Shown piece by piece: positions 26,990 to 35,769 of a stretch of 64,000 nucleotides of DNA. Each line of letters begins with the position of its first letter. The first letter of the stretch is position 1. Origin of the DNA: Cyanobium sp. ATX 6F1 (lineage in GTDB: Bacteria > Cyanobacteriota > Cyanobacteriia > PCC-6307 > Cyanobiaceae); NCBI RefSeq assembly GCF_024346315.1, contig NZ_JAGQCS010000007.1, positions 1 through 64,000 on the forward strand, given 5' to 3'. A program made the position numbers and the translations under genes. A model generated the notes under the pieces. The model was not told where the DNA came from, did no database searches, and saw only the letters and a program-made list of their open reading frames with translations.

Positions 26990-28855
26990 TCAGGACCAGA
27001 AGTTTTCCAGATCGAGATCTTCGATCTGCTGCTTGGCTTCGCGGAAAAATGTGCTGCTGGTCAGCTTCTCGACATCCTGTTGTTTCTTGCCCTGATCGAT
27101 CTCGACCTTAAGTTCGCGCAACTGACGCTCCAGGGATTCCTCGCGCAACTTGCGATCGGTCACATCCCGCGCAATGCCCTCCAGATAGAGCGTCTTGCCG
27201 GCCGCATCCTTCACCAGCCGAGCATCCAGTTCGAGCCAGATGCTGTCGCCGTCCTCCCGTAGGGTCGAATACACGAAATCGGTCAAGGTACCATCGCGCT
27301 TCAGCCGCTCCTGAAGTTCAGTGACCACCTCAGGATTCTGAAAGAACTGAGTATTGACATCCTTCACAGACGCCAGCATCTCCTTGGTGGAGTGGTATCC
27401 GTAGATGTCCGCAAGGGCGGGATTAGCGCGCAGCAGGCGACCCTCAACACTGGACTGGAAGATGCCATCTTGAGCATTCTCGAAGATGCTGCGAAAGTTC
27501 TCCTCCGCCAAGGTGAGCTCAAGGTTCGATTGCTCCAGCGCCGTGAACGATGCCTGCAGCTGGTGGGTCATGTTGTTGAAGGAGCCCGCCAGCTGATCGA
27601 TCTCGATAATCACGCTTGGATCAACTGTCTGATTGAGGTCTCCAGCCGCAAGCCGCCTGGCTGCCTGGGAAATCTTTTCAATTGGATTGGTGACCCACTG
27701 GGAGGAAGCCAGGCCAAGAAACACCGCAAACACCAACGAACCAACGCAAAGGAAGATGGTGGTCTTGGAGTTGGCCTCAATCTGGCCCATGAAATCAGCT
27801 TCAGGTGTGACCACCATCAGCAGCCACTGCAAACCCTTGCCATCTTCAAGCGGTGAAACCCTCATCAATTCCCTGTCGCCATCTAGCTTGAACTCGTATT
27901 GATGGCTCTCGTAAACGCGACTGTAGCTTCCCAAATTCTCGTTGATGACACCCATGGCGCCCCTGAGCATGGGATCGGTGGACTCACTGGCGAGCAGACG
28001 CTGTCGTTGGTCCCCTTTTCCTACGATCAGGGGCTGGTTGGGTGAAGACGAGGCGATCAGCTCACCCGTGCGCTCAAAGATGTAGACCTTGCTATTGCGG
28101 CTGACCTTCAAGGAGCGAAGAAATTGGCTGATCTGATCCAAGCTGATCTGAGTATTAAAAATCCCAAGTAGCTTGCCGCCCGGGCCAAAGTAAGGAGAAA
28201 CGGCATTTAACTGAAGATTGTCATAACCAAAATTGACCGTAACAGGCCCCCAGGTGGGGCGACGGGCAGCAACTGCGGCCTTGAACAAGGGAGAGTCCTT
28301 GGCATCAAAGTTAGAGCGAACCTTCTCCACATCTGCTGGATTGCCGGAGCGATCCAGCCCGTAATAAACCAGATCTCCCGAACCTGGCTTGAGTTGAAGA
28401 GCTAGCTGTGGATCCTCATCGGAAGCAAAGCGATTGTTGGCCCAACCAATACGGATGAAGCGACCCTCACGGTCAACCAGACCTGAGTAACCGATATCGT
28501 TGAAGGCATTGACCTGCTTCCAGAGGAAGGGGCGGGCCGCATCAATGTTGTCAAATCTGATCAACCCCAGGCTGGCAGCATTCGCATTCAGCGCATTGAC
28601 GCGGTGGGGAGTGTTGAGAAAATTAGTGACCCGCACCAAAACTTGTTTGGAGATCGAGTCCTGGAGCTGCGCCGCCAATTCATTGACCGCCCGCTGGCTA
28701 TGGCGAAACGACAGAAAGCCAACCAGACCCACCGTGGCCACAGTCTGCAAGACAAAAGGAACCACCAAGTAGGTGCGGAGGTTCAGGCGAAAGGCTTGAA
28801 AACTCAATGCCTTGTACCAGCTGGACTTAGGTTCTAGGTGGTTCTGGGTGGTCAT
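26990..28855 (-). CDS. Membrane sensor: Cache, HAMP, PAS, no recognised output domain
   Basis: 621 residues. TM1 at about 28-50, a large extracytoplasmic double-Cache-like region (about 60-360, with RPTWGPVTVNFGYDNLQLNAVSP and the second lobe SKVYIFERTGELIASS), TM2 at 366-388, HAMP at 388-440, a PAS domain at 450-570 (NFRSIFENAQDGIFQSS to GIARDVTDRK), then a coiled coil and the tail VEKLTSSTFFREAKQQIE ending DLENFWS. There is no histidine kinase, GGDEF, cyclase or methyl-accepting domain, so the signal must leave through a partner. It is convergent with dnaX (6 bp). Lower GC than its neighbours; glsA and the ParA-like gene lie upstream on the same strand. Confidence 0.8.
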   Translation of the reverse strand: MTTQNHLEPKSSWYKALSFQAFRLNLRTYLVVPFVLQTVATVGLVGFLSFRHSQRAVNELAAQLQDSISKQVLVRVTNFLNTPHRVNALNANAASLGLIRFDNIDAARPFLWKQVNAFNDIGYSGLVDREGRFIRIGWANNRFASDEDPQLALQLKPGSGDLVYYGLDRSGNPADVEKVRSNFDAKDSPLFKAAVAARRPTWGPVTVNFGYDNLQLNAVSPYFGPGGKLLGIFNTQISLDQISQFLRSLKVSRNSKVYIFERTGELIASSSPNQPLIVGKGDQRQRLLASESTDPMLRGAMGVINENLGSYSRVYESHQYEFKLDGDRELMRVSPLEDGKGLQWLLMVVTPEADFMGQIEANSKTTIFLCVGSLVFAVFLGLASSQWVTNPIEKISQAARRLAAGDLNQTVDPSVIIEIDQLAGSFNNMTHQLQASFTALEQSNLELTLAEENFRSIFENAQDGIFQSSVEGRLLRANPALADIYGYHSTKEMLASVKDVNTQFFQNPEVVTELQERLKRDGTLTDFVYSTLREDGDSIWLELDARLVKDAAGKTLYLEGIARDVTDRKLREESLERQLRELKVEIDQGKKQQDVEKLTSSTFFREAKQQIEDLDLENFWS

Positions 28856-29048
28856 GCCATTAGCAGCCGTGGCCTTTGCCTATCGTTTGGTCTACTACAG
28901 CCGCACTTAAAGCTTCGGTATACAGGCATGCGCATGGACCAATGTCTATCCAACTGCCACTGCCTCAACTGAGACCAAACCAGGTGTCAACAGCAAAAGA
29001 ACCCATGACCATGGTGAGTCGCCCCACGCAGCATGGACGTGCCGTAAC
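28856..29048 (-). promoter_or_regulatory. Gap between glutaminase and sensor genes
   Basis: 193 bp, AT-richer than the rest of the window. On the minus strand TTGACA (a consensus -35 hexamer, complement of 28984-28989) is present but I see no -10 at proper spacing. The gap is large enough for the sensor to have its own promoter. No small gene is evident. Confidence 0.35.
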
Positions 29049-30080
29049 TTACCAGCCAAGGGAGTCATGGTCTCCATTCATCCAGGTGACAAGGTCGTGC
29101 TTGGGTGTGGCCGTGTTGAACATATGCAGGCCAAAATCCCGTGAAATCTCCTCACAAACCTTGATCCCTCGGGTGCTGTTGCCCTTGGCATCGAGGGGCG
29201 GAGAATAGATGCCGATACCCAGCTTGCCTGAGGCCACCGCCGTGATCCCACCGGCGACCCCACTCTTGGCTGGAATGCCCACCCGGTAGGCCCATTCTCC
29301 CGAGGCATCGTACATGCCACAGGTGAGCATCAAACTAATCACATCTTGTACATAGCGTTCTTCGATGGCTCGAATGCCCGTGACGGGGTTCACACCGCCG
29401 TTGGCCAGGGTCGCTGACATCATGGCCAAATCCTTGGCGTTGACCAACATGGAGCATTGCTGAAAGTAAAGATCCAGCGTTTCATCAATCTTCTCGCTGA
29501 CCATGGAGAAGTTCAGCATCAGAAAAGCCATGGCCCGATTGCGATGACCGGTCTCTTTTTCCGAAAGAAACACGGGGACATTAATGTCATGGGCACGGCC
29601 GGTGTAGCGCCCGAACATCTCGAGGATGCGCTTGAGGCGCTCGGTGCCGTTGCGACCCTTGATCAGATCTGTGGTAGCGATCGCCCCGGAATTAACCATG
29701 GGGTTGTAGGGGCGATTGGTCGCCTCATCAAGAATGATCGAGTTGAAGGCTTCACCCGTGGGCTCCATGCCCACTTTGCTATTCACATACTTGCGACCGT
29801 GATCTTCAAGAGCAAGACCAAAAACGAAGGCTTTTGAAATTGACTGGATCGTAAAAGTTTTATCGCAGTCTCCAACTTCGAAGGTCTGACCATCCGTGCT
29901 GACCACGCAAATCCCAAATGAATCGGCGCTGGCTAACGCAAGCTCAGGAATGTAATCAGCTACCCTGCCTTTCTTGAGGCCGCGATGCTTATTATAAAGA
30001 TCATTGAGATAACTCCTGAAAGGGGAGGCCACCGCATTGATCGAGCTGGCGAGTGTAACAAAACTCCTTAGATCTGTCAT
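29049..30080 (-). CDS. glsA: Glutaminase (serine-dependent, GlsA family)
   Basis: 343 residues. It hydrolyses glutamine to glutamate and ammonia. The catalytic SxxK pair is Ser80 and Lys83 in TFTIQSISKAF; YNPMVNSGAI follows at about 125-134, and the C-terminal VGIPAKSGVAGGI block completes the penicillin-binding-protein-like site. The last 35 residues (GLHMFNTATPKHDLVTWM) are the usual short end; there is no STAS or ankyrin extension. The start lies 3 bp after the ParA-like gene, and its GGAAGG ribosome site lies inside that gene, so the two are translationally coupled. Lower GC than flanking genes. Confidence 0.92.
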   Translation of the reverse strand: MTDLRSFVTLASSINAVASPFRSYLNDLYNKHRGLKKGRVADYIPELALASADSFGICVVSTDGQTFEVGDCDKTFTIQSISKAFVFGLALEDHGRKYVNSKVGMEPTGEAFNSIILDEATNRPYNPMVNSGAIATTDLIKGRNGTERLKRILEMFGRYTGRAHDINVPVFLSEKETGHRNRAMAFLMLNFSMVSEKIDETLDLYFQQCSMLVNAKDLAMMSATLANGGVNPVTGIRAIEERYVQDVISLMLTCGMYDASGEWAYRVGIPAKSGVAGGITAVASGKLGIGIYSPPLDAKGNSTRGIKVCEEISRDFGLHMFNTATPKHDLVTWMNGDHDSLGW

Positions 30081-30083
30081 GAC

Positions 30084-30845
30084 TCAACTACCTTCCATGA
30101 TGGACTTGGCAACGAGCTTGAACTCCTGAGTCAATGGGTGATCAGGATACTTGACGCAGAAAACACCCTCACTGGCCAAGCGGGCAAAGTCTTCAGAAAG
30201 AGGAAAGACTCCAGCCACCGCTTCGCCATAGGTTTCTGCCACTTTGGCTCGCAATGCATCCAGATTCAGTCCACTGTGGGCCTTATTGATGGCCAGCAAT
30301 AAACGTCGGACCTTCAGCTGCCTAGCCACATCGACGGTGACCGCAGTTCCTTGGTAATCCTGTTTGTCAGGGCGCAGAATCAGCAGCAGTACATGGGAGA
30401 TGGCAATCGAAAGGAAGGTTTCCTTGGAAAGCCCTGGGTGGGTATCGATGAACAGGAAATCAAGCTTGAGCTCTCGAACGAGATTCCTGAATCCGTCGTT
30501 CATCTTGCTCACATCATAGCCCACCTGAAGAATGCGTGAAATGTCATCGGGCTTCACACTGGAGGGAACCAGGAAGATCTGACCTGGAAGCTCGATGCCC
30601 ACCTTGGCGCTGACATCGTAAGCAGCCTCTGCAATGGACGCTTCATCCCAGAGGAAATCATTCAGCGTTTTGCCTATTTCATCTTGCTCAAGGCAGAACA
30701 GGTTGTGAATACCTGGCGAGGGCACATCGGTATCAATCACGCCAACTCGAAAACCCTGAGCCGCAACAGTCGTAGCCAGATTAGCCGTGAAATTCGACTT
30801 CCCGGTGCCCCCGCGGTAGGAATGAACGGAGACGACTTTTGGCAT
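30084..30845 (-). CDS. MinD/ParA-like ATPase with Arg in place of the signature Lys
   Basis: 253 residues from MPKVVSVHSY; the frame opens 8 codons earlier but the family starts here. The deviant Walker A reads YRGGTGKSNFTANLA: Arg11 replaces the Lys that defines MinD/ParA dimers, while Lys16 of the P-loop is kept. The A' motif is VIDTDVPSPGIH (Asp38, Asp40), and FIDTHPGLSKET is Walker B. ADP/ATP-driven dimerisation or positioning is likely. No MinD membrane-targeting helix or ParB partner is visible. It leads a cluster with glsA and the Cache sensor. Arg11 may change hydrolysis or partner control. Confidence 0.82.
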   Translation of the reverse strand: MPKVVSVHSYRGGTGKSNFTANLATTVAAQGFRVGVIDTDVPSPGIHNLFCLEQDEIGKTLNDFLWDEASIAEAAYDVSAKVGIELPGQIFLVPSSVKPDDISRILQVGYDVSKMNDGFRNLVRELKLDFLFIDTHPGLSKETFLSIAISHVLLLILRPDKQDYQGTAVTVDVARQLKVRRLLLAINKAHSGLNLDALRAKVAETYGEAVAGVFPLSEDFARLASEGVFCVKYPDHPLTQEFKLVAKSIMEGS

Positions 30846-31064
30846 TGCCACCCTTGAGTTCAGAAACAACTAAGCGTTGCCCGACCCCCTTGCGGTAACG
30901 AGCGCTACCAAGAATGCCGGCCTGGTCGGCGGAGGCTCCCCAGGTGTCCAAATGGTTCGGCCATTGGATCACGAATCGTTCAGTCTTGGGGACGGTTGCA
31001 ACCATTACCATCGTTTGGGCCCTCAGCCTGCGATGAAAGGCGTGGCTGAGCCCCTAGCGCGCCC
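30846..31064. promoter_or_regulatory. Divergent control region (ParA-like gene / TerB-like gene)
   Basis: 219 bp shared by two divergent genes. It contains a perfect 10-bp palindrome GGTTGCAACC (30994-31003) and an imperfect hairpin CCAAATGG-ttcgg-CCATTGG just to its left. Either could be an operator for the low-GC cluster. No coding potential stands out. Confidence 0.4.
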
Positions 31065-31463
31065 ATGGATCCTTCTCGTGCCCTTGCCGCTGTCGCCCTG
31101 GCCTCCGTCGCCTGGGATGGGGTGATGGGCAGCGCTGGAGCCCGCGCCCTGCGCCACTCCCTCGACTACCGCTCCCCCTACCGGGAACGCAGCGACCAGG
31201 AGATGATCGCCCTGATGAACGATTTGCTCCTGAGCCTCAAGGCACAAGGTGCCGAAGCCCTGTTGCTGGAGGCTGGCGCCGCCTTGGATGGGCCCCAACG
31301 GCTGACCGCCTTCGCCATGGCGACGGAGATCATGCGCTCGGACGGTCCCCTGGTGGAGGAAGAACAGCGCATTCTCGACCACCTGTCGGAGGCTTTGGAA
31401 CTGAGCGCTGACGAAACAAGCACAATCATGGAGGTGATGAACATCCTCCACGCGAGTCTTTAG
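31065..31463 (+). CDS. TerB-family tellurite-resistance-like protein
   Basis: 132 residues, all helical. The second half carries the TerB pattern: LTAFAMATEIMRSDGPLVEEEQRILDHLSEALELS, with the acidic loop typical of TerB metal-binding helices. Isolated TerB domains are common in cyanobacteria without any ter operon and are thought to act in stress or membrane-linked sensing. The N-terminus (ALAAVALASVAWDGVMGSAG) is mildly hydrophobic. It is convergent with a glycosyltransferase gene. The specific role is unknown. Confidence 0.75.
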   Translation: MDPSRALAAVALASVAWDGVMGSAGARALRHSLDYRSPYRERSDQEMIALMNDLLLSLKAQGAEALLLEAGAALDGPQRLTAFAMATEIMRSDGPLVEEEQRILDHLSEALELSADETSTIMEVMNILHASL

Positions 31464-31470
31464 GAGCCCA

Positions 31471-31485
31471 GGCCAGAGGCTGGCC
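31471..31485. terminator. Hairpin between convergent TerB-like and glycosyltransferase genes
   Basis: GGCCAG-AGG-CTGGCC is a perfect 6-bp stem with a 3-base loop in the 34-bp gap between the two stop codons. There is no T tract on either strand, so it is only a possible bidirectional transcript end. Confidence 0.4.
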
Positions 31486-31497
31486 GCGGCCCCAATT

Positions 31498-32853
31498 TCA
31501 GGAGGCCTGGGTGCTCAGATCGCTTTCGGGCAGGGTGCCCAGATGCAGGGTCTTGGCCCAGACCAGTCGCTTGGGCAGCACCGCCATGCGCAGGCACACC
31601 CAGGGAATGACCACGAACCAGTGGAGCAGGTAAAGCATGACCAGGGCGAGGGAGGCCGGATTGGCCTCGGGCAGGGGCGGGCCCTCGCTGCTCCGCTGGC
31701 AGGCCTGAAGAATCGCCACCCCCGAGAGGCCGAGGACCACCAGGGACAGGGGCCAGAAGGCCGGCAGGGTGCGCGTCACAAGGGACGCGGCCAGGTCCGC
31801 CACCGCCACCACCGGCAGCACGTATTGCAACAGGAAAAAGCTGCTGAGATCGAGCTTGCCGGAGAGGCTGACGCGGCCGGAGACCAGGCCTGGCCAGTAA
31901 TCGAAGAAGCGCTGCAGACCCCCTTCGGCCCAACGCTGGCGTTGTCGCCAGAGGGCCCGGAGACTGAGAACGGCCTCCTCCTGCACCGGTGGGTCCCAGA
32001 GCACGCCGATCGAACGGCCGGCGAGCAACAGCCTGAAACTGAGGTCCAGATCGTCGGTGACGGTGGCCTCGTTGAATCCGCCGCAGGCCTGGATCGCCTC
32101 TCTGAGAAGCAATTGGCCGTTCCCCCGCAGTTCAGCGATGCCGCCGCCATCAAGGCGGCCCTGCTGCACCACCGCATCAAGGGCCATCTCCATCGCCTGC
32201 GCCCGGGCGAGCAGGTTGACCTCACCGTTGACCACGGCCTTGCGCAGTTGCACCGCTGACCAAACACCTTGCTCGGCAAAGGGGATCAACCGCTCGAGCA
32301 CATCGCTCTGAAGCTGGGCATCGGCATCGAGCACCAACATCCAGCGGCTCTTGAGCTGGGCCAGCACGGTGTTGAGGGCACCGGATTTACCCCCCCCCGC
32401 CTCGCGGTTGCGGCGCACCAGATGCAAAAAGGGATGCTCCCGCCTGAGCTCCTCGAGCAGTTCCGGGGTGCGGTCCTCACTGCCGTCATCGACCACCCAG
32501 AGCTGCAACCGACCGGCGGGGTATCGGAGCTGGGCGATGCGCTCCACCAGACGACCAATCACCGCCTCCTCATCGCGGGCCGCCACCACCACATCGACGG
32601 ACGGCAACGCTGCGTCCCCATCAAGGTTCGACGGGGGCTGGGCGGCCTCGGTCTCACCCTGGCGGCGGCGGGCCCCCAGGAGCACCGTGCGGAAGCTGTA
32701 GATCCCGAGCAACAGGGTCAAGGTGAGCGCCGGCAGAACGCTGCGGCCCCCGCTGAGGCCATGGGGCGCCACCCCGGCCGCCACGCAGGCGATCAGGAAC
32801 ACCGAAGCCTTGACCCGTCGGCGATCGGTCCCCGTGCTGCCGTTCACGGCCAT
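31498..32853 (-). CDS. Membrane-bound family 2 glycosyltransferase
   Basis: 451 residues. Two N-terminal membrane segments precede a GT-A domain with DVVVAARDEEAVIGRLV, LWVVDDGSEDRT, LVLDADAQL (DxD), TVTDDLDLSFRLL (catalytic TDD) and QRQRW, the QxxRW motif of processive enzymes. Three or four C-terminal membrane helices follow. The layout matches polysaccharide or carotenoid/lipid glycosyltransferases of the cellulose-synthase-like group. The sugar and acceptor cannot be read from the sequence. Its 3' neighbour is convergent and it is 38 bp from the SpoIID-domain gene upstream. Confidence 0.82.
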   Translation of the reverse strand: MAVNGSTGTDRRRVKASVFLIACVAAGVAPHGLSGGRSVLPALTLTLLLGIYSFRTVLLGARRRQGETEAAQPPSNLDGDAALPSVDVVVAARDEEAVIGRLVERIAQLRYPAGRLQLWVVDDGSEDRTPELLEELRREHPFLHLVRRNREAGGGKSGALNTVLAQLKSRWMLVLDADAQLQSDVLERLIPFAEQGVWSAVQLRKAVVNGEVNLLARAQAMEMALDAVVQQGRLDGGGIAELRGNGQLLLREAIQACGGFNEATVTDDLDLSFRLLLAGRSIGVLWDPPVQEEAVLSLRALWRQRQRWAEGGLQRFFDYWPGLVSGRVSLSGKLDLSSFFLLQYVLPVVAVADLAASLVTRTLPAFWPLSLVVLGLSGVAILQACQRSSEGPPLPEANPASLALVMLYLLHWFVVIPWVCLRMAVLPKRLVWAKTLHLGTLPESDLSTQAS

Positions 32854-32891
32854 GGCCGACCCAAAAGTTGAGGAAGTTTAGGGGCCGCGGT

Positions 32892-34463
32892 TTAGGGATC
32901 CAGCAGAAGGCCCTGGAGGCTCTCAAGCTTGGTGCCGGAGTAATAGTGCTGAAGGATCCGGCCTGAAGGCCAGCCCCGCCGGGCCAGATCCATGGCCCCG
33001 GCCTGGGAGAGCCCAGCTCCATGGCCGAAGCCGCCCCCCACGAAGCTCCAGCGGCCCGGGCCATCCGGCGCCACCACAAACAGGGTGCTGGGCAGCCGGC
33101 GGAAGGCGCGCCGGATCGCATCGAAGCGCAGCACCACCCGGCCCGCGGTCCCCTGCATCTGCAGGGCAAGCACGCGACCGCTGGCCCCCCGCTCCAGCAC
33201 GGTCAGCCGTTGGGGCACGCCGAGGGCAGCGGCCTGGGGACCGAGGGCCGCTCTGATTCGATCCCGGTCCAGGGAGCGCCGCCAACGGAACAGCGGGTGA
33301 TCGCTGCCGTAGGCCGCGCCACCTTCTTGAAGCAGCTGGCGGAGGCGGGCAGGTTCACTGAGGGGCACGGCGAAGCTGCGCTCGAAAGGAGCTGGACCAT
33401 CGGGTCGGGTCTGCAGATAGGGCAGTGGGGCGCCCCCCCAGGCCTCCTCGAACCCGGCCGCCACCCCGCCATTGCTGGCGTGGTACACCGCATGGATGGG
33501 CTGCCCCTGCCAGATCAGCACCTGGAATCGAGTGGCCGCAATCGCCTGGCGCACAGCCGCGCCCGCCTGGCGGGGATCGGCGTAGACCTGGCATTGGGTA
33601 TCGGCGCAGAGGTGGTACCCATCCACCCTGAAACGCTGACGGTTGCGCAGGGCCCAGGTGCGGGCCAGCACCGCCTGGGCCTGGAGGGCGGCGGCGGGAG
33701 CCTCGGCGCCGATCTCATGGGGCAACACCCCCAGGAGGTAACGCTCCAGTGGGACCTGCTCGATCAGGCTCCAGCTGCCATAGGCATCGCTCTGGAGCCG
33801 AAACGGCCCCTGGTAGAGCCCACCGGCCCAGCGCAGCCCTGATGGCGCGCTCAGCCGCAGGGGGCCCTCCAGGGTCCTCAGGCCCAACGACTCCCGAACG
33901 GCGAGCACCAGCCGCTCCGTGATCCGGGCCCGCTGCTGACGAGCAGCCAGCCGGCTGCCCCCAAGGGTCGGTGGCAGCGCATCCGGGCCGCCCCAGACCT
34001 CCCAGTCGCCAGGTTTGGCGATCACGGGGCTGATTCCCTGTTGGCGCCAGGCCTCGGCCACCTGCTCGGCGCGCTCGTAGCTGGGGAACGGACCCAGCAC
34101 CGTGCGCTGGAGGTTGAGGGGTTCCTTGAGGGGAACCCGCCGCCAGAGCAACCCCAGGCTGGAGCCCCGCAGCTGGCGACCCGAGGCCTCTGTGAGCGTC
34201 AGTGGGCCCGATGGACTCACCAGGGTCAACGGGGGCGCCGCTGCGGGATCGCTGTCCGGCCTGGGGCCCAGGTGGGCCGCCAGCGCGACCCAGAGCACCG
34301 GCTCGGTGCGGCTCAGCGCCGGCGGGGCAGGCACCGGCCAATGCAGCAGCGAGCTGGCACGACAGCCCTGGGCCAGCAGCAGCAAACCCCCCAGGGCCGC
34401 TCCGCCCAGGAGCGCGGTCCCCTGGATCGGGCGCCGCAGATTGAGCATCAGGGACGAAGACAT
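32892..34463 (-). CDS. SpoIID/LytB-domain secreted protein
   Basis: 523 residues from [14 protein letters not shown]. An N-terminal hydrophobic stretch ([15 protein letters not shown]) acts as a signal, with a weak lipobox-like end. A SPOR-like pair-repeat region ([22 protein letters not shown]) precedes the SpoIID domain: [36 protein letters not shown] region, [21 protein letters not shown], and a C-terminal [21 protein letters not shown]. SpoIID enzymes are lytic transglycosylases acting on denuded glycan strands. In a non-sporulating cyanobacterium it likely remodels peptidoglycan. Divergent from rpmI. Confidence 0.85.
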   Translation of the reverse strand: MSSSLMLNLRRPIQGTALLGGAALGGLLLLAQGCRASSLLHWPVPAPPALSRTEPVLWVALAAHLGPRPDSDPAAAPPLTLVSPSGPLTLTEASGRQLRGSSLGLLWRRVPLKEPLNLQRTVLGPFPSYERAEQVAEAWRQQGISPVIAKPGDWEVWGGPDALPPTLGGSRLAARQQRARITERLVLAVRESLGLRTLEGPLRLSAPSGLRWAGGLYQGPFRLQSDAYGSWSLIEQVPLERYLLGVLPHEIGAEAPAAALQAQAVLARTWALRNRQRFRVDGYHLCADTQCQVYADPRQAGAAVRQAIAATRFQVLIWQGQPIHAVYHASNGGVAAGFEEAWGGAPLPYLQTRPDGPAPFERSFAVPLSEPARLRQLLQEGGAAYGSDHPLFRWRRSLDRDRIRAALGPQAAALGVPQRLTVLERGASGRVLALQMQGTAGRVVLRFDAIRRAFRRLPSTLFVVAPDGPGRWSFVGGGFGHGAGLSQAGAMDLARRGWPSGRILQHYYSGTKLESLQGLLLDP

Positions 34464-34539
34464 CGACGAACGGGCGCCAGGGAGTTGGCGGAAGGCTGGT
34501 CCGCGTCGTAGTTTGCTTGTTTGTGCCCGACCACGAGCC

Positions 34540-34740
34540 ATGCCCAAGCTGAAGACCCGCAAAGCTGCCGCCAAGCGGTTCAAGGCGACAGGCACCGGGA
34601 AGTTCATGCGCCGTCGCGCCTTCCTGAACCATCTGCTCGATCACAAGAGTCCCAAGCGCAAGCGCTACCTGGGCACCATGGCCGTCGTCGACGAGCGCGA
34701 TGCCGACAACGTGCGGGCGATGTTGCCCTACAGCCGCTGA
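34540..34740 (+). CDS. rpmI: 50S ribosomal protein L35
   Basis: 66 residues, highly basic, starting [20 protein letters not shown] and ending RAMLPYSR, as in bacterial L35. The long open frame upstream is spurious; the ATG at 34540 gives the family start. rplT follows 41 bp downstream in the usual rpmI-rplT order; infC is not adjacent. The promoter must lie in the 76 bp shared with the divergent SpoIID gene. Confidence 0.97.
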   Translation: MPKLKTRKAAAKRFKATGTGKFMRRRAFLNHLLDHKSPKRKRYLGTMAVVDERDADNVRAMLPYSR

Positions 34741-34781
34741 GCCCCAGCTGCGCTCCGTTTCCATTCCTTTACTGAACTCCC

Positions 34782-35129
34782 ATGGCCCGCGTCAAAAGGG
34801 GCAACGTTGCCCGTAAACGCCGTAACAAGATCCTTCGCCTGGCCCGTGGCTTCCGGGGCGGCAATGGTTCGCTGTTCCGCACGGCCAACCAGCGGGTGAT
34901 GAAAGCCCTCTGCAATGCCTACCGCGACCGTCGCCGGCGCAAGCGCGACTTCCGCCGCCTCTGGATTGCCCGCATCAACGCCGCCGCCCGCCTCAACGGC
35001 CTCAGCTACAGCCGCCTGATTGGCGGGCTCAAGAAGGCCGATGTGCAGCTGAACCGCAAGATGCTCGCTCAACTCGCCGTCATCGATCCCAGCAGCTTCA
35101 GCAACGTGGTCAGCGCCGCCAAGGGCTGA
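34782..35129 (+). CDS. rplT: 50S ribosomal protein L20
   Basis: 115 residues: [26 protein letters not shown], the basic N-terminal helix that threads into 23S rRNA, then [21 protein letters not shown] and [13 protein letters not shown]. Length is normal. It follows rpmI closely and is followed 20 bp later by a Ycf37-like gene. Confidence 0.97.
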   Translation: MARVKRGNVARKRRNKILRLARGFRGGNGSLFRTANQRVMKALCNAYRDRRRRKRDFRRLWIARINAAARLNGLSYSRLIGGLKKADVQLNRKMLAQLAVIDPSSFSNVVSAAKG

Positions 35130-35149
35130 CCATCCTCTCGATAGGCCCG

Positions 35150-35737
35150 ATGGATCGGCTCCTTCCCCAGGCCTACCTCCTAGGTCTGGTCGTTCTGCTC
35201 GCTGGGGCGGCCGTCCTGGTCGGCCTGCAGATCCTGCGGGTGCGTAAGGACGAGCAGTCCCTGGTCCGTCTGGAGGGCAAGAGCAAGGCCAGCGCCACCG
35301 ACGCGGCTGATTTCTATGAGCTGGCCTCTGTGCAGTTGCGCAAACGCCTCTACCCCCAGGCGGCGGCCAACCTCAAGCTGGCTGCGAAACGGGCCGAAGG
35401 GGAGCCCCCCGAAGCCCAGGCCGTGATCCAGAACGCCCTCGGCTTCGCCCTGGCCGCCCAGAGCAACTACGCCGCTGCGATCAAGCACTACCGCTCCGCC
35501 CTGCGCTCGAAGCCCAACTACCCCGTGGCCCTCAACAACCTGGCCTACGCCCTGGAAAACCAGCGCCAGAACGAGGAAGCCAAGGCCATCTACGAGCAGG
35601 TGCTTCAACTCGATGACACCAACAAAACCGCCCGCAAGCGACTCAAGGGACTTGAGCGCAGGCAGGGTGTTCCCCTCGCCCCCTTGAGCGCAAAGGAGGG
35701 CCTGGGCGTGGGCGGCGACCCTAAAAGAAAAGCCTGA
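35150..35737 (+). CDS. Ycf37-like TPR membrane protein
   Basis: 195 residues. One N-terminal membrane helix (AYLLGLVVLLAGAAVLVGLQIL, about 8-29) and then three TPR units: DFYELASVQLRKRLYPQAAANL, VIQNALGFALAAQSNYAAAIKHY and VALNNLAYALENQRQNEEAKAIY. This is the layout of Ycf37, a thylakoid factor linked to photosystem I assembly. The C-terminus is a short charged tail. I am fairly sure of the family but not of function in this strain. Confidence 0.75.
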   Translation: MDRLLPQAYLLGLVVLLAGAAVLVGLQILRVRKDEQSLVRLEGKSKASATDAADFYELASVQLRKRLYPQAAANLKLAAKRAEGEPPEAQAVIQNALGFALAAQSNYAAAIKHYRSALRSKPNYPVALNNLAYALENQRQNEEAKAIYEQVLQLDDTNKTARKRLKGLERRQGVPLAPLSAKEGLGVGGDPKRKA

Positions 35738-35769
35738 ACCGTTGGGCGATCGCCCCTTGGGCTAAGGCC

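Noticed and set aside
35744-35755. GGGCGATCGCCC palindrome as an operator
   Set aside because: It contains GCGATCGC, the HIP1 octamer that is scattered through cyanobacterial genomes, and it also occurs inside genes here (for example near 10965). No specific role is implied.
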